From: Pseudomonas sp.
Lineage (GTDB): Bacteria > Pseudomonadota > Gammaproteobacteria > Pseudomonadales > Pseudomonadaceae
Direction of reading: 5' to 3'
NCBI GenBank assembly: GCA_003527165.1
Contig: DPSI01000017.1
Coordinates: forward strand, 1,025 to 8,898
Length of the DNA: 7,874 bases
Shown here: positions 1 through 7,874 of the stretch, piece after piece
How the letters are laid out: each line of letters opens with the position of its first letter
How positions within the stretch are numbered: position 1 is the stretch's first letter
The notes under the pieces: generated by a model
Databases searched by the model: none
The model's input: only the letters and a program-made list of their open reading frames with translations
What the model was told of the DNA's origin: nothing
Made by a program: the position numbers and the translations under genes

Positions 1-990
1 AACACCTGTCGCCGAACAGGGGGCGTCGAGAAGAATACGCTGGAACGGCTGGCCGTCCCACCAGACCTCGGTCGCACGGGCATCGGCGGTGACCAGTCTG
101 GCCTGCAGCTGTAGACGAGCGAGGTTTTCCTGCACACGCTGTAGCCGTTTCGGCTCGAGATCCAGCGCGATGACCTCCGCCAGTGCCGGCTCGCGCTCGA
201 GGATGTGACAGGTCTTGCCGCCTGGCGCGCAGCAGGCGTCCAGCACACGCTGGTCCGCCGCGAGGTCGAGCAGGCCGGCGGCGAGTTGCGCCGCTTCGTC
301 CTGAACGCTGACGCGACCTTCGGCAAAACCCGGCAGCTGGCTGACATCGCAGGCCGCGGCCAGGCGAATGCCATCCCCGCTGTGGCTGCAGACGAAGGCC
401 TCGATGCCGGCGGCCTGCAGTTCGGCGAGATAGGCGTCGCGCTCGACCTGCCGATGATTGACCCGCAGCACCATTGGCGGATGCAGGTTGTTGGCGGTGC
501 AGATCGCCTCCCATTGCTCCGGCCAATGCGCCTTCAGCGATTTCTGCAACCAGCGCGGGTGGGCGAAGCGAACCACCGGATCGCGCTCGAGCTCGGCGAA
601 CAATGCCTCGCCGTCACGCTGGGCGTTGCGCAGCACGGCATTGAGCAGGCCCTTGGCCCAGGGCTTTTTCAGCTTTTGCACGCAGCCGACGGTTTCGCCA
701 ATGGCAGCATGGGGCGGGATACGGGTGTGGAATAGCTGATACAGACCGACCAGCAACAGTGCTTCCACGTCGCGGTCCGCGGCCTTGAACGGTTTCTGCA
801 GCAGCCGTTCGGCGAGGCCGGCCAGGCGTGGCTGCCAACGGGCGGTACCGAACGCCAGTTCCTGGGTCAGGCCGCGATCACGGGCGTCGACCTTGCTCAG
901 AACCTCGGGCAGGCTGCTGTTCAGCGAGGCTTTGCCGGACAGCACCACGCTCAACGCGCGCGCTGCGGCCAGACGTGGATTCATCGACAT
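1..990 (-). CDS. rsmB: 16S rRNA (cytosine(967)-C5)-methyltransferase RsmB (Sun/Fmu), 3' end cut by window edge
   Basis: RsmB transfers a methyl group from S-adenosylmethionine to C5 of cytosine 967 in 16S rRNA during small-subunit assembly in the cytoplasm. The minus-strand frame is open for 330 codons to the left edge; the family is usually about 430-440 residues, so roughly the last 100 are missing. The N-terminal ~140 residues are a NusB-like RNA-binding domain ([17 protein letters not shown], then [13 protein letters not shown]). The Rossmann methyltransferase domain follows, with SAM-binding motif [11 protein letters not shown] at 251-260 and motif [11 protein letters not shown] at 322-330, whose Cys325 corresponds to the PC-motif cysteine. 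The second catalytic cysteine (TCS motif) lies outside the window. The start at 990 gives MSMNPR and overlaps the fmt stop as TAATG, with AAGG about 10 bases upstream; ATG 984 (MNPR) is the alternative but is too far from that site. The overlap implies translational coupling to fmt. Confidence 0.96.
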   Translation of the reverse strand, partial: MSMNPRLAAARALSVVLSGKASLNSSLPEVLSKVDARDRGLTQELAFGTARWQPRLAGLAERLLQKPFKAADRDVEALLLVGLYQLFHTRIPPHAAIGETVGCVQKLKKPWAKGLLNAVLRNAQRDGEALFAELERDPVVRFAHPRWLQKSLKAHWPEQWEAICTANNLHPPMVLRVNHRQVERDAYLAELQAAGIEAFVCSHSGDGIRLAAACDVSQLPGFAEGRVSVQDEAAQLAAGLLDLAADQRVLDACCAPGGKTCHILEREPALAEVIALDLEPKRLQRVQENLARLQLQARLVTADARATEVWWDGQPFQRILLDAPCSATGV

Positions 991-1919
991 TATTCGAACA
1001 CCTTGCCTGGGGCGAATTGCTCACGCCGGCTGTTGTACAGATCGGTAAAATTCAGCGGCTTGCCGTTAGGCAGTTGTAGCCGCGTGAGCAGCAGCGAGCC
1101 TTCGCCGCACGCCACCTGCAGGCCGTCTTTGCCCGCATCGAGGATTTGCCCGGGCGCGCCCTGTCCTGAAGCCAGGCGAGCGGCGTGAATCTTCACAGCG
1201 GCGTCGTCCAGGCTGCTATGGCAGATCGGCCAGGGATGGAAGGCACGCACCAGACGTTCCAGTTCGACAGCCGGGCGGCTCCAGTCGAGACGCGCTTCGT
1301 CCTTGTTCAGCTTGTGCGCATAGGTCGCCAACTCGTCGTCCTGCACCTCGCCGCTGAGCGTACCGGCTTCCAGCGCCGCGACCGCTTCGACCACGGCGCG
1401 CGAGCCGAGCTCGGCAAGACGGTCGTGAAGACTGCCGCCGGTATCATCGGCTGCAATCGGCGTGCTGGCTTTGAGCAGCATCGGTCCGGTATCCAGGCCG
1501 GCTTCCATCTGCATCACCGTTACCCCGGATTCGGCATCGCCGGCTTCGACGGCGCGCTGAATCGGCGCCGCACCGCGCCAACGTGGTAGCAACGAAGCAT
1601 GGCTGTTGATGCAGCCCAGGCGCGGCAGGTCGAGCACGGCCTGCGGCAGAATTAATCCGTAGGCGACCACCACCATCAAGTCGGCCTGCAACTCAGCCAA
1701 TTCCGCTTGGGCGGCGGGATCGCGCAGCGTCTGTGGCTGGTAAACCGGAATGTGATGCTGCAACGCGAGCTGCTTGACCGGGCTGGGCATCAGCTTCTGG
1801 CCGCGGCCCGCAGGGCGATCCGGCTGGGTGTAGACCGCGACCACTTGACGATTGGCGTCGAGCAGGGCTTGCAGATGCTGAGCGGCGAATTCCGGGGTGC
1901 CGGCGAAAACGATGCGCAT
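990..1919 (-). CDS. fmt: methionyl-tRNA formyltransferase
   Basis: Fmt moves the formyl group of 10-formyltetrahydrofolate onto the amino group of methionyl-tRNA(fMet), making the bacterial initiator. The protein is 309 residues, close to the usual ~315, and complete. It opens with the formyltransferase Rossmann domain ([13 protein letters not shown] at 1-13, then [10 protein letters not shown] at 31-40, the tRNA-contacting loop region). The catalytic trio is present as Asn105 and His107 in [17 protein letters not shown] and Asp143 in GLDTG. The C-terminal OB-like domain begins near 205 and includes RAFHPWP and a terminal NSRREQF. The ribosome binding site is poor: only GACGAG some 10 bases upstream. 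The gene lies 55 bases downstream of def on the same strand, but an intrinsic terminator stands between them, and I see no promoter of its own placed to use this ATG. Its last base overlaps the rsmB start. Confidence 0.98.
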   Translation of the reverse strand: MRIVFAGTPEFAAQHLQALLDANRQVVAVYTQPDRPAGRGQKLMPSPVKQLALQHHIPVYQPQTLRDPAAQAELAELQADLMVVVAYGLILPQAVLDLPRLGCINSHASLLPRWRGAAPIQRAVEAGDAESGVTVMQMEAGLDTGPMLLKASTPIAADDTGGSLHDRLAELGSRAVVEAVAALEAGTLSGEVQDDELATYAHKLNKDEARLDWSRPAVELERLVRAFHPWPICHSSLDDAAVKIHAARLASGQGAPGQILDAGKDGLQVACGEGSLLLTRLQLPNGKPLNFTDLYNSRREQFAPGKVFE

Positions 1920-1933
1920 GAAAAGGACTCGTC

Positions 1934-1963
1934 AATAAAAAAGGCTTGCTGCTGCAAGCCTTT
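1934..1963 (-). terminator. intrinsic terminator between def and fmt
   Basis: Read on the minus strand this is AAAGGCTTGC, loop AGCA, GCAAGCCTTT, then TTTATT. The stem is 10 bp and perfect (1954-1963 with 1940-1949) and a T-rich tail follows immediately, which is the classical Rho-independent form. It begins 11 bases after the def stop and ends about 14 bases before the fmt start. The structure is seen directly; its efficiency cannot be judged from sequence. The read-through it must permit is discussed in the findings. Confidence 0.78.
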
Positions 1964-1974
1964 GGGGTCGGAGA

Positions 1975-2481
1975 TCAAGCCTGCTGACGGTGAAGCTTTT
2001 CCAGCTTCTTCTTGATCCGGTCGCGCTTGAGATTGGACAGGTAGTCGACGAACAGCTTGCCATTGAGGTGATCGCACTCGTGCTGGATGCACACCGCGAG
2101 CAGGCCTTCGGCAATCAGCTCAAAGGCCTGGCCGTCGCGATCCAGCGCCTTGACCTTGACCTTTTGCGGTCGGTCGACGTTCTCGTAGAAGCCTGGAACC
2201 GACAGGCAACCTTCCTGGTACTGCTCCATCTCGTCGGTCAGGAATTCGAACTCGGGGTTGATGAAAACCCGCGGTTCGGACTTGTCCTCGGACAGGTCCA
2301 TCACCACCACGCGCTTATGCACATTGACCTGCGTCGCGGCCAGGCCGATGCCCGGTGCGTCGTACATGGTCTCGAACATGTCGTCGATCAGCTGACGAAT
2401 GCCATCGTCGACCACGTCCACCGGTTTGGCGATGGTGCGCAGGCGTGGATCGGGAAATTCTAGGATGTTCAGGATTGCCAT
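1975..2481 (-). CDS. def: peptide deformylase
   Basis: Def is the Fe(II)-type metallopeptidase that removes the formyl group from the N-terminal methionine of new proteins as they leave the ribosome. It is 168 residues, normal for the type 1 enzyme. All three signature motifs are intact: GIGLAATQ at 44-51, EGCLSVP at 90-96 with metal ligand Cys92, and QHECDHLNG at 133-141 with ligands His134 and His138 and catalytic Glu135. The C-terminus is a basic helix ([15 protein letters not shown]), which in the family contacts the ribosome near the exit tunnel. The start at 2481 ([15 protein letters not shown]) is fixed by family similarity. No Shine-Dalgarno sequence precedes it: the 20 bases upstream lack any GGA or AGG run. 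It faces tsaP divergently across 148 bases, and a terminator follows directly. Confidence 0.98.
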   Translation of the reverse strand: MAILNILEFPDPRLRTIAKPVDVVDDGIRQLIDDMFETMYDAPGIGLAATQVNVHKRVVVMDLSEDKSEPRVFINPEFEFLTDEMEQYQEGCLSVPGFYENVDRPQKVKVKALDRDGQAFELIAEGLLAVCIQHECDHLNGKLFVDYLSNLKRDRIKKKLEKLHRQQA

Positions 2482-2486
2482 ATGCG

Positions 2487-2515
2487 TTTGTGATGCACTT
2501 ATGGAATAAAGTCAA
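2487..2515 (-). promoter_or_regulatory. candidate def promoter (possible leaderless start)
   Basis: On the minus strand TTGACT (2515-2510, 5 of 6 to the sigma-70 -35 box) is followed after 17 bases by CACAAA (2492-2487, 3 of 6 to the -10 box). If used, transcription would begin at or within a base or two of the def ATG. The -35 is good, the -10 is poor, and another promoter further upstream is possible. Confidence 0.25.
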
Positions 2516-2522
2516 AAGCCGC

Positions 2523-2531
2523 TGCTAAGAT
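2523..2531 (+). promoter_or_regulatory. candidate extended -10 promoter for tsaP
   Basis: TGCTAAGAT fits the extended -10 form TGN-TATAAT, with TAAGAT matching 4 of 6. No convincing -35 box is found 16-18 bases upstream, as is tolerated for extended -10 promoters. The start of transcription would lie near 2538, leaving a leader of about 90 bases. That leader holds short inverted repeats, CGGC/GCCG at 2549-2561 and GCTTT/AAAGC at 2593-2607. Confidence 0.27.
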
Positions 2532-2629
2532 GCCGAGCAGCTTGTAAACGGCTTAACGCCGCTTTCCACAAGGGTTTCTGCGGCGCTAGGGCGCTTTACG
2601 TGAAAGCACATCATAAAGGGATTCACCAC

Positions 2630-3655
2630 ATGAGGAAATCACTACTCGCCCTGCTGCTGATGGCGGTTGGCGGTATGGCGCAAGCCGCTGTACAGCTCAA
2701 GGATAACCATCCGGAGCAGTACACCGTAGTGAAAGGTGACACGCTATGGGACATTTCCGGTCGCTTCCTCAGCGAACCCTGGAAATGGCCGGAGCTCTGG
2801 CATGCCAATCCCCAGGTGGAAAACCCGCACCTGATCTATCCCGGCGACAATCTGAGCCTGGTCTATATCGACGGCCAGCCGCGCGTCATGCTCAACCGCG
2901 GCGCGTCGCGCGGGACCATCAAGCTATCGCCTACCGTTCGTACCACGCCCATGGCCGAGGCCATCAGCACCATCCCGCTGGAAGCCATCAACAGCTTCTT
3001 GCTGAGCAACCGCATCGTCGACAGTGCGGCTGAATTCGAGGCCGCGCCCTATATCGTCGCGGGCAACGCCGAGCGCGTGATCAGCGGCTCTGGCGACCGC
3101 ATCTATGGACGTGGCGAATTCCAGGACGGCATCGGCGTTTACGGTATTTTCCGTCAGGGCAAGACCTATGTGGATCCGGAAACCCAGGAGTTTCTGGGCA
3201 TCAACGCCGACGACGTGGGGACCGCCGAGCTCCTCGACATGGAAGGCGACATCGCCACCATGATGCTCACTCGGGTCACCCAGGAGGCGCGGATCGGTGA
3301 TCGCATGTTCCCTAGCGAAGAGCGTGCGGTGAACTCGACCTGCATGCCGAGCGAGCCGGAAGGCGAAATCAAGGGCGTCATTCTCGACGTACCACGCGGT
3401 GTCACCCAGATTGGCCAGTTCGACGTGGTGACCTTGAACAAGGGCGCGCGTGACGGGCTTAAGATCGGCAACGTGCTGGCGGTATACAAGACTGGCGAAA
3501 CCGTACGCGACCGGGTTACCGGCGAAAACGTCAAGATTCCCGACGAGCGTTCGGGACTGTTGATGGTCTTCCGTACCTACGACAAGCTCAGCTACGGCCT
3601 GGTGCTACAGGCGACCCGCTCGCTGGCCGTGATGGATAAGGTCCGCAACCCCTGA
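2630..3655 (+). CDS. tsaP: LysM-domain type IV pilus secretin-associated protein TsaP
   Basis: This is a secreted peptidoglycan-binding protein of the TsaP family (PA0020 in P. aeruginosa), which associates with the PilQ secretin of the type IV pilus and is thought to anchor it to the cell wall. The start at ATG 2630 gives a classical signal peptide: basic MRK, hydrophobic LLALLLMAVGGM, and cleavage after AQA at residue 19. AAAGGG lies 9 bases upstream. An in-frame GTG at 2600 would bury the signal peptide behind ten extra residues, so I reject it. The mature protein of about 320 residues has one LysM domain at 31-79 (YTVVKGDTLWDISGRF through NPHLIYPGDNL) and a C-terminal region from about 240 (GVILDVPRGVTQIGQFDVV, then LKIGNVLAVY) resembling the FlgT C-terminal-like domain described for TsaP. 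There is one cysteine and no lipobox. It is followed at once by a strong terminator and is not with the pil genes. The family is sure; the pilus role is inferred from homologues. Confidence 0.9.
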   Translation: MRKSLLALLLMAVGGMAQAAVQLKDNHPEQYTVVKGDTLWDISGRFLSEPWKWPELWHANPQVENPHLIYPGDNLSLVYIDGQPRVMLNRGASRGTIKLSPTVRTTPMAEAISTIPLEAINSFLLSNRIVDSAAEFEAAPYIVAGNAERVISGSGDRIYGRGEFQDGIGVYGIFRQGKTYVDPETQEFLGINADDVGTAELLDMEGDIATMMLTRVTQEARIGDRMFPSEERAVNSTCMPSEPEGEIKGVILDVPRGVTQIGQFDVVTLNKGARDGLKIGNVLAVYKTGETVRDRVTGENVKIPDERSGLLMVFRTYDKLSYGLVLQATRSLAVMDKVRNP

Positions 3656-3664
3656 TGTTCCCCG

Positions 3665-3689
3665 AGCCCCGCCGATGCGGGGCTTTTTT
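3665..3689 (+). terminator. intrinsic terminator after tsaP
   Basis: AGCCCCGC (3665-3672), loop CGAT, GCGGGGCT (3677-3684), then a run of T to 3689. The stem is 8 bp, perfect and GC-rich, and starts 10 bases after the tsaP stop, so most tsaP transcription should end here. The plus-strand T tract fits this direction. Confidence 0.9.
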
Positions 3690-3700
3690 CTGCTGATTGC

Positions 3701-3718
3701 CACCGCACGGATGCGGTG
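3701..3718 (+). promoter_or_regulatory. hairpin in the dprA leader
   Basis: CACCGCA (3701-3707), loop CGGA, TGCGGTG (3712-3718) form a perfect 7-bp stem with no T tract behind it, so it is not a terminator. It lies 11 bases beyond the tsaP terminator tail and ends about 9 bases before the dprA Shine-Dalgarno site (AAGGA, 3728-3732). It could shape translation or mRNA stability, but nothing in the sequence proves a role. Confidence 0.4.
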
Positions 3719-3741
3719 CGACGAGACAAGGATGCTCACCC

Positions 3742-4833
3742 ATGCCTGCGATTTCCCCTGCCGAACTGGAAGCCCGTCTACGCCTGCATCTGCTGCCGGA
3801 GCTCGGTCCGCGGCGTCTGCACAAGCTGCTCAGTGCCTTCCCCGATGCGTCTTCCGCGCTCAGCGCGCCGGCGGCCGCCTGGCGTGCGCTGGGGCTGCCG
3901 GCCGGTTGTGCCGAACCCAGGCGTAGCCCGGCGATACGCGAGCGAGCCGCCCTGGCACTGAGCTGGCTGGAGCGGCCAGGCCATCAGCTGCTGATGTGGG
4001 ACGACCCCGGGTACCCAGCGCTGCTGGCGGAACTGCCGGACGCACCGCCGCTGTTGTTCGTAGACGGTGACCCGAACCTGCTGGAGCGGCCACAGCTGGC
4101 CATGGTCGGTAGCCGTCGGGCCTCAGGTCCCGGGTTGGACAACGCCAGGGCGTTCGCGCGGAGCCTCGCCGGCGGCGGCTTCGTGATCACCAGCGGTCTG
4201 GCCCTCGGTATCGATGGCGCGGCACACCAGGCTGCGCTGGACGTGGGTGGGCGAACCATCGCCGTGCTAGGCACCGGTCTGCAGCAGCTCTACCCGCGAC
4301 GTCACATCGGCCTTGCCGGGCGCATCGTCGAGGGCGGCGGTGCGCTGGTTTCCGAACTGCCGCTGGACTGTCCGCCGCAGGCGTCCAATTTTCCGCGGCG
4401 TAACCGCATCATCAGCGGACTTTCGCTTGGCGTGCTGGTGGTCGAGGCCAGCCCCTCGAGCGGTTCGCTGATCACCGCCCGGCTTGCCGCCGAACAGGGC
4501 CGCGAGGTCTACGCCATACCCGGTTCGATTCATCATCCCGGCGCACGCGGCTGCCATCAGCTGATCCGCCAGGGTGCGGCGCTGGTGGAAAGCGTCGACG
4601 ACATTCTTCAGGCACTTCAGGGCTGGAAGCAGACGACCGCTGTCGGCCAGCCGCAACCAGGACAGCCGGCGCATCCGCTGCTCGACCAATTGCACGCCGC
4701 GCCGATGACCAGCGAGACCCTTGCCGGTGCGCTGGCGCAACCGTTGGCGCAGATACTGGCGGAATTGACCGAGCTGGAAATCGAGGGGCTGGTTGCGTGC
4801 GAAAACGGCGTATGGATCGCGCGAGCCGGTTGA
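3742..4833 (+). CDS. dprA: DNA-processing protein DprA (Smf)
   Basis: DprA binds single-stranded DNA taken up during natural transformation and loads RecA onto it in the cytoplasm. The product is 363 residues, normal for the gammaproteobacterial form. An N-terminal helical part with a helix-hairpin-helix-like segment ([17 protein letters not shown] at 17-33) precedes the Rossmann-like DprA domain: MVGSRRAS at 121-128, [16 protein letters not shown] at 151-166, [14 protein letters not shown] at 175-188, [12 protein letters not shown] at 217-228 and [17 protein letters not shown] at 233-249. After a Gln/Pro-rich linker (about 296-312) comes the DprA C-terminal winged-helix-like domain, ending [20 protein letters not shown]. 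The start at ATG 3742 has AAGGA 9 bases upstream; a TTG at 3697 in frame lacks such support and overlaps the leader hairpin. It lies downstream of a strong terminator with no clear promoter in the short gap, so expression may rest on read-through or a weak local promoter. Confidence 0.97.
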   Translation: MPAISPAELEARLRLHLLPELGPRRLHKLLSAFPDASSALSAPAAAWRALGLPAGCAEPRRSPAIRERAALALSWLERPGHQLLMWDDPGYPALLAELPDAPPLLFVDGDPNLLERPQLAMVGSRRASGPGLDNARAFARSLAGGGFVITSGLALGIDGAAHQAALDVGGRTIAVLGTGLQQLYPRRHIGLAGRIVEGGGALVSELPLDCPPQASNFPRRNRIISGLSLGVLVVEASPSSGSLITARLAAEQGREVYAIPGSIHHPGARGCHQLIRQGAALVESVDDILQALQGWKQTTAVGQPQPGQPAHPLLDQLHAAPMTSETLAGALAQPLAQILAELTELEIEGLVACENGVWIARAG

Positions 4834-4894
4834 CTGCAGCTGTGCGACCGCATGCGCTTGGGTACACTGCGCCGAACAGTCAGCGGAGGTAGTA

Positions 4895-5452
4895 ATGGTC
4901 GGTAACTGGCGCGTGCAGCAGGCGGCCCGGGTGGTCAGAAACGGCGGGGTCATCGCCTATCCGACCGAAGCGGTTTGGGGGCTGGGCTGCGATCCCTGGG
5001 ACAGCGATGCAGTGCATCGGTTACTGGCCCTGAAGGAGCGCCCCGTGGCAAAAGGACTGATCCTGGTGGCCGACTGCGTCGAGCAGTTCGATTTCCTGCT
5101 GGAGGATCTGCCCGAGCGCTGGCTGGATCGGTTAGTTGGCAGCTGGCCGGGACCCAATACCTGGTTGGTGCCGCACCGCGACCGTCTGCCGGAATGGATC
5201 ACCGGCACGCATGACAGCGTGGCCCTGCGCGTCACCGATCACCCGCTGGTGGCCAGGCTGTGCGAACTGACTGGCCCGCTAGTGTCCACCTCGGCCAATC
5301 CCGCCGGCCGCCCATCGGCCCGTACACGCCTGCGCGTCGAGCAATATTTCCCCCGCCAGCTCGACGCGGTGCTCGGTGGCCGCCTGGGAGGACGACGCAA
5401 TCCCAGCACCATCCGGGATGTGCGTAGCGGAGATGTCATACGGGCGAGTTAG
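4895..5452 (+). CDS. tsaC: threonylcarbamoyl-AMP synthase TsaC (YrdC/Sua5 family)
   Basis: TsaC makes threonylcarbamoyl-AMP from L-threonine, bicarbonate and ATP; TsaB/TsaD/TsaE then move the group to A37 of tRNAs reading ANN codons (t6A). The protein is 185 residues, the short single-domain form without the C-terminal Sua5 domain. Family marks are [14 protein letters not shown] at 21-34, [12 protein letters not shown] at 46-57 with the KxR motif at 47-49, SWPGPNTW at 83-90, RVTDHPL at 112-118, [10 protein letters not shown] at 131-140 and RNPSTIRD at 168-175. The start at ATG 4895 has a strong GGAGGT site only 4 bases upstream; longer in-frame openings from 4793 overlap the end of dprA and do not resemble the family. 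The gap from dprA is 61 bases and holds only a weak -10-like TACACT (4863-4868) with no good -35, so cotranscription with dprA is likely. Confidence 0.96.
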   Translation: MVGNWRVQQAARVVRNGGVIAYPTEAVWGLGCDPWDSDAVHRLLALKERPVAKGLILVADCVEQFDFLLEDLPERWLDRLVGSWPGPNTWLVPHRDRLPEWITGTHDSVALRVTDHPLVARLCELTGPLVSTSANPAGRPSARTRLRVEQYFPRQLDAVLGGRLGGRRNPSTIRDVRSGDVIRAS

Positions 5453-5468
5453 GGATTCGGCAGAGCCA

Positions 5469-5521
5469 TAGGGCCGAACTTGTTCGGCCTTCACATCCGC
5501 GGCCGAATGAATTCGGCCCTA
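5469..5521. repeat. REPIN-like pair of palindromes (REP doublet)
   Basis: Two short hairpins share the same arms. The first is GGCCGAA-CTTG-TTCGGCC (5472-5489) and the second is GGCCGAA-TGAA-TTCGGCC (5501-5518). The whole unit is also an inverted repeat, TAGGGCCGAA (5469-5478) against TTCGGCCCTA (5512-5521), with an 11-base spacer (5490-5500) between the hairpins. This is the arrangement of REP doublets/REPINs, which Pseudomonas genomes carry in many intergenic copies mobilised by RAYT transposases. It lies between the ends of convergent tsaC and qor. Neither hairpin has a T tract, so it is not a standard terminator, though it may block 3' exonucleases or Rho-dependent read-through. Confidence 0.75.
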
Positions 5522-5533
5522 CAGACTACGGCT

Positions 5534-7584
<2,051 letters not shown>

Positions 7585-7585
7585 G

Positions 7586-7636
7586 GCTGGAAGCTGGAAG
7601 AAAAAAGCTTCAAGCTTCCGGCTTTAAGCTTCCAGC
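7586..7636. repeat. inverted repeat with internal AAGCTTC repeats between hemF and aroE
   Basis: GCTGGAAGCT (7586-7595) pairs perfectly with AGCTTCCAGC (7627-7636). Between them AAGCTTC occurs twice in tandem (7605-7611 and 7612-7618), and a third copy (7626-7632) runs into the right arm. GGAAG (7596-7600) can also pair with CTTCC (7615-7619). A run of six A (7601-7606) sits in the loop, and no T tract follows on the plus strand, so it is not a standard terminator for hemF. The right arm ends at the base before the aroE Shine-Dalgarno site (TAAGGA, 7637-7642). It fills nearly the whole gap. Confidence 0.65.
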
Positions 7637-7647
7637 TAAGGAATCCC

Positions 7648-7874
7648 ATGGACCGCTACGGCGTCTTCGGCAACCCCATCGGCCACAGCAAATCGCCCCA
7701 GATCCACCACCTGTTCGCTGAGCAGACTGGCCAGACGCTCAGCTACGAACCCTTGCTGGCGCCACTGGACGATTTCCCCGGATTCGCCCGTGCCTTCTTC
7801 GCGCAGGGGCTCGGCGCCAACGTCACCGTGCCGTTCAAGGAGCAGGCCTGCCGTCTGGCTGATCAACTGACCGA
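7648..7874 (+). CDS. aroE: shikimate dehydrogenase AroE, N-terminal part (cut by window edge)
   Basis: AroE reduces 3-dehydroshikimate to shikimate with NADPH, the fourth step of the chorismate pathway. Only 75 complete codons and two further bases are inside the window, against about 270-275 for the family. The start at ATG 7648 gives [27 protein letters not shown] lies 5 bases upstream. The shikimate-binding serines are in SKS at 14-16, and the catalytic lysine is Lys64 in NVTVPFKE at 58-65. The catalytic aspartate and the NADP-binding Rossmann domain are beyond the edge. Its neighbour hemF upstream and the repeat covering its leader suggest a shared transcript with a structured junction. 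Confidence 0.96.
   Translation, partial: MDRYGVFGNPIGHSKSPQIHHLFAEQTGQTLSYEPLLAPLDDFPGFARAFFAQGLGANVTVPFKEQACRLADQLT

Noticed and set aside
205..735. A 176-codon plus-strand open frame
   Set aside because: It is antisense to rsmB, whose frame carries full family motifs. Long antisense frames are expected in GC-rich coding DNA, and no ribosome binding site or recognisable domain is seen.
2521..2541. Inverted repeat GCTGCT / AGCAGC upstream of tsaP as an operator or riboswitch stem
   Set aside because: Only 6 bp with a 9-base loop, overlapping the candidate -10. Such pairs arise often by chance, and no riboswitch core is recognisable.
2563..2571. Possible DnaA box in the def/tsaP gap (TTTCCACAA region), tempting because the block lies near oriC in relatives
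   Set aside because: It matches TTATCCACA imperfectly, stands alone, and has no AT-rich unwinding region or further boxes. It is not an origin.
4863..4868. TACACT as a tsaC promoter -10 box
   Set aside because: It matches 4 of 6 but has no -35 box at 16-18 bases and no extended TG. It is too weak to list as a feature.
4267..4953. A 228-codon minus-strand open frame across the end of dprA and the start of tsaC
   Set aside because: It is a shadow of two well-supported plus-strand genes, its composition is low-complexity Arg/Ala/Gln-rich, and it matches no family I know.

Overview
The window is ordinary core chromosome of a high-GC gammaproteobacterium, almost certainly Pseudomonas sensu lato. 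The closest feel is the P. stutzeri (Stutzerimonas) group, judged from protein sequence, gene order and the style of the intergenic repeats. From memory, the order rsmB-fmt-def / tsaP-dprA-tsaC / qor / hemF-aroE matches P. aeruginosa PAO1 PA0017-PA0025, a block close to dnaA and oriC. No gene here looks foreign, and I see no mobile element, CRISPR array, tRNA or rRNA.

Layout. Positions 1-2481 (minus strand) hold the def-fmt-rsmB translation cluster: peptide deformylase, Met-tRNA formyltransferase and the 16S rRNA m5C967 methyltransferase, the last cut by the left edge. A clear intrinsic terminator sits between def and fmt, which is unexpected because the two are normally treated as one operon. 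Positions 2482-2629 are a divergent promoter region. Positions 2630-5452 (plus) carry tsaP (LysM protein of the type IV pilus secretin), a strong terminator, dprA (ssDNA-binding RecA loader) and tsaC (first step of tRNA t6A synthesis). Positions 5453-5533 hold a REPIN-like doublet of palindromes between the convergent tsaC and qor. Positions 5534-6511 (minus) are qor, an NADPH:quinone reductase. Positions 6512-6666 are the divergent qor/hemF control region. Positions 6667-7584 (plus) are hemF, a heme-synthesis enzyme. After a repeat-rich 63-base gap, aroE (shikimate dehydrogenase) starts at 7648 and runs off the right edge.

How the genes work together. def and fmt form the formylation/deformylation cycle of initiator methionine; rsmB and tsaC modify rRNA and tRNA. 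The others (pilus assembly, natural transformation, quinone reduction, heme, aromatic amino acids) are neighbours by conserved position rather than one pathway. No intergenic stretch reaches 300 bases. I did not find an undescribed multi-gene system. The second-look items are regulatory or structural: the def/fmt terminator, a possible leaderless def mRNA, paired hairpins before dprA, the REPIN-like element, and the inverted repeat that abuts the aroE ribosome binding site.
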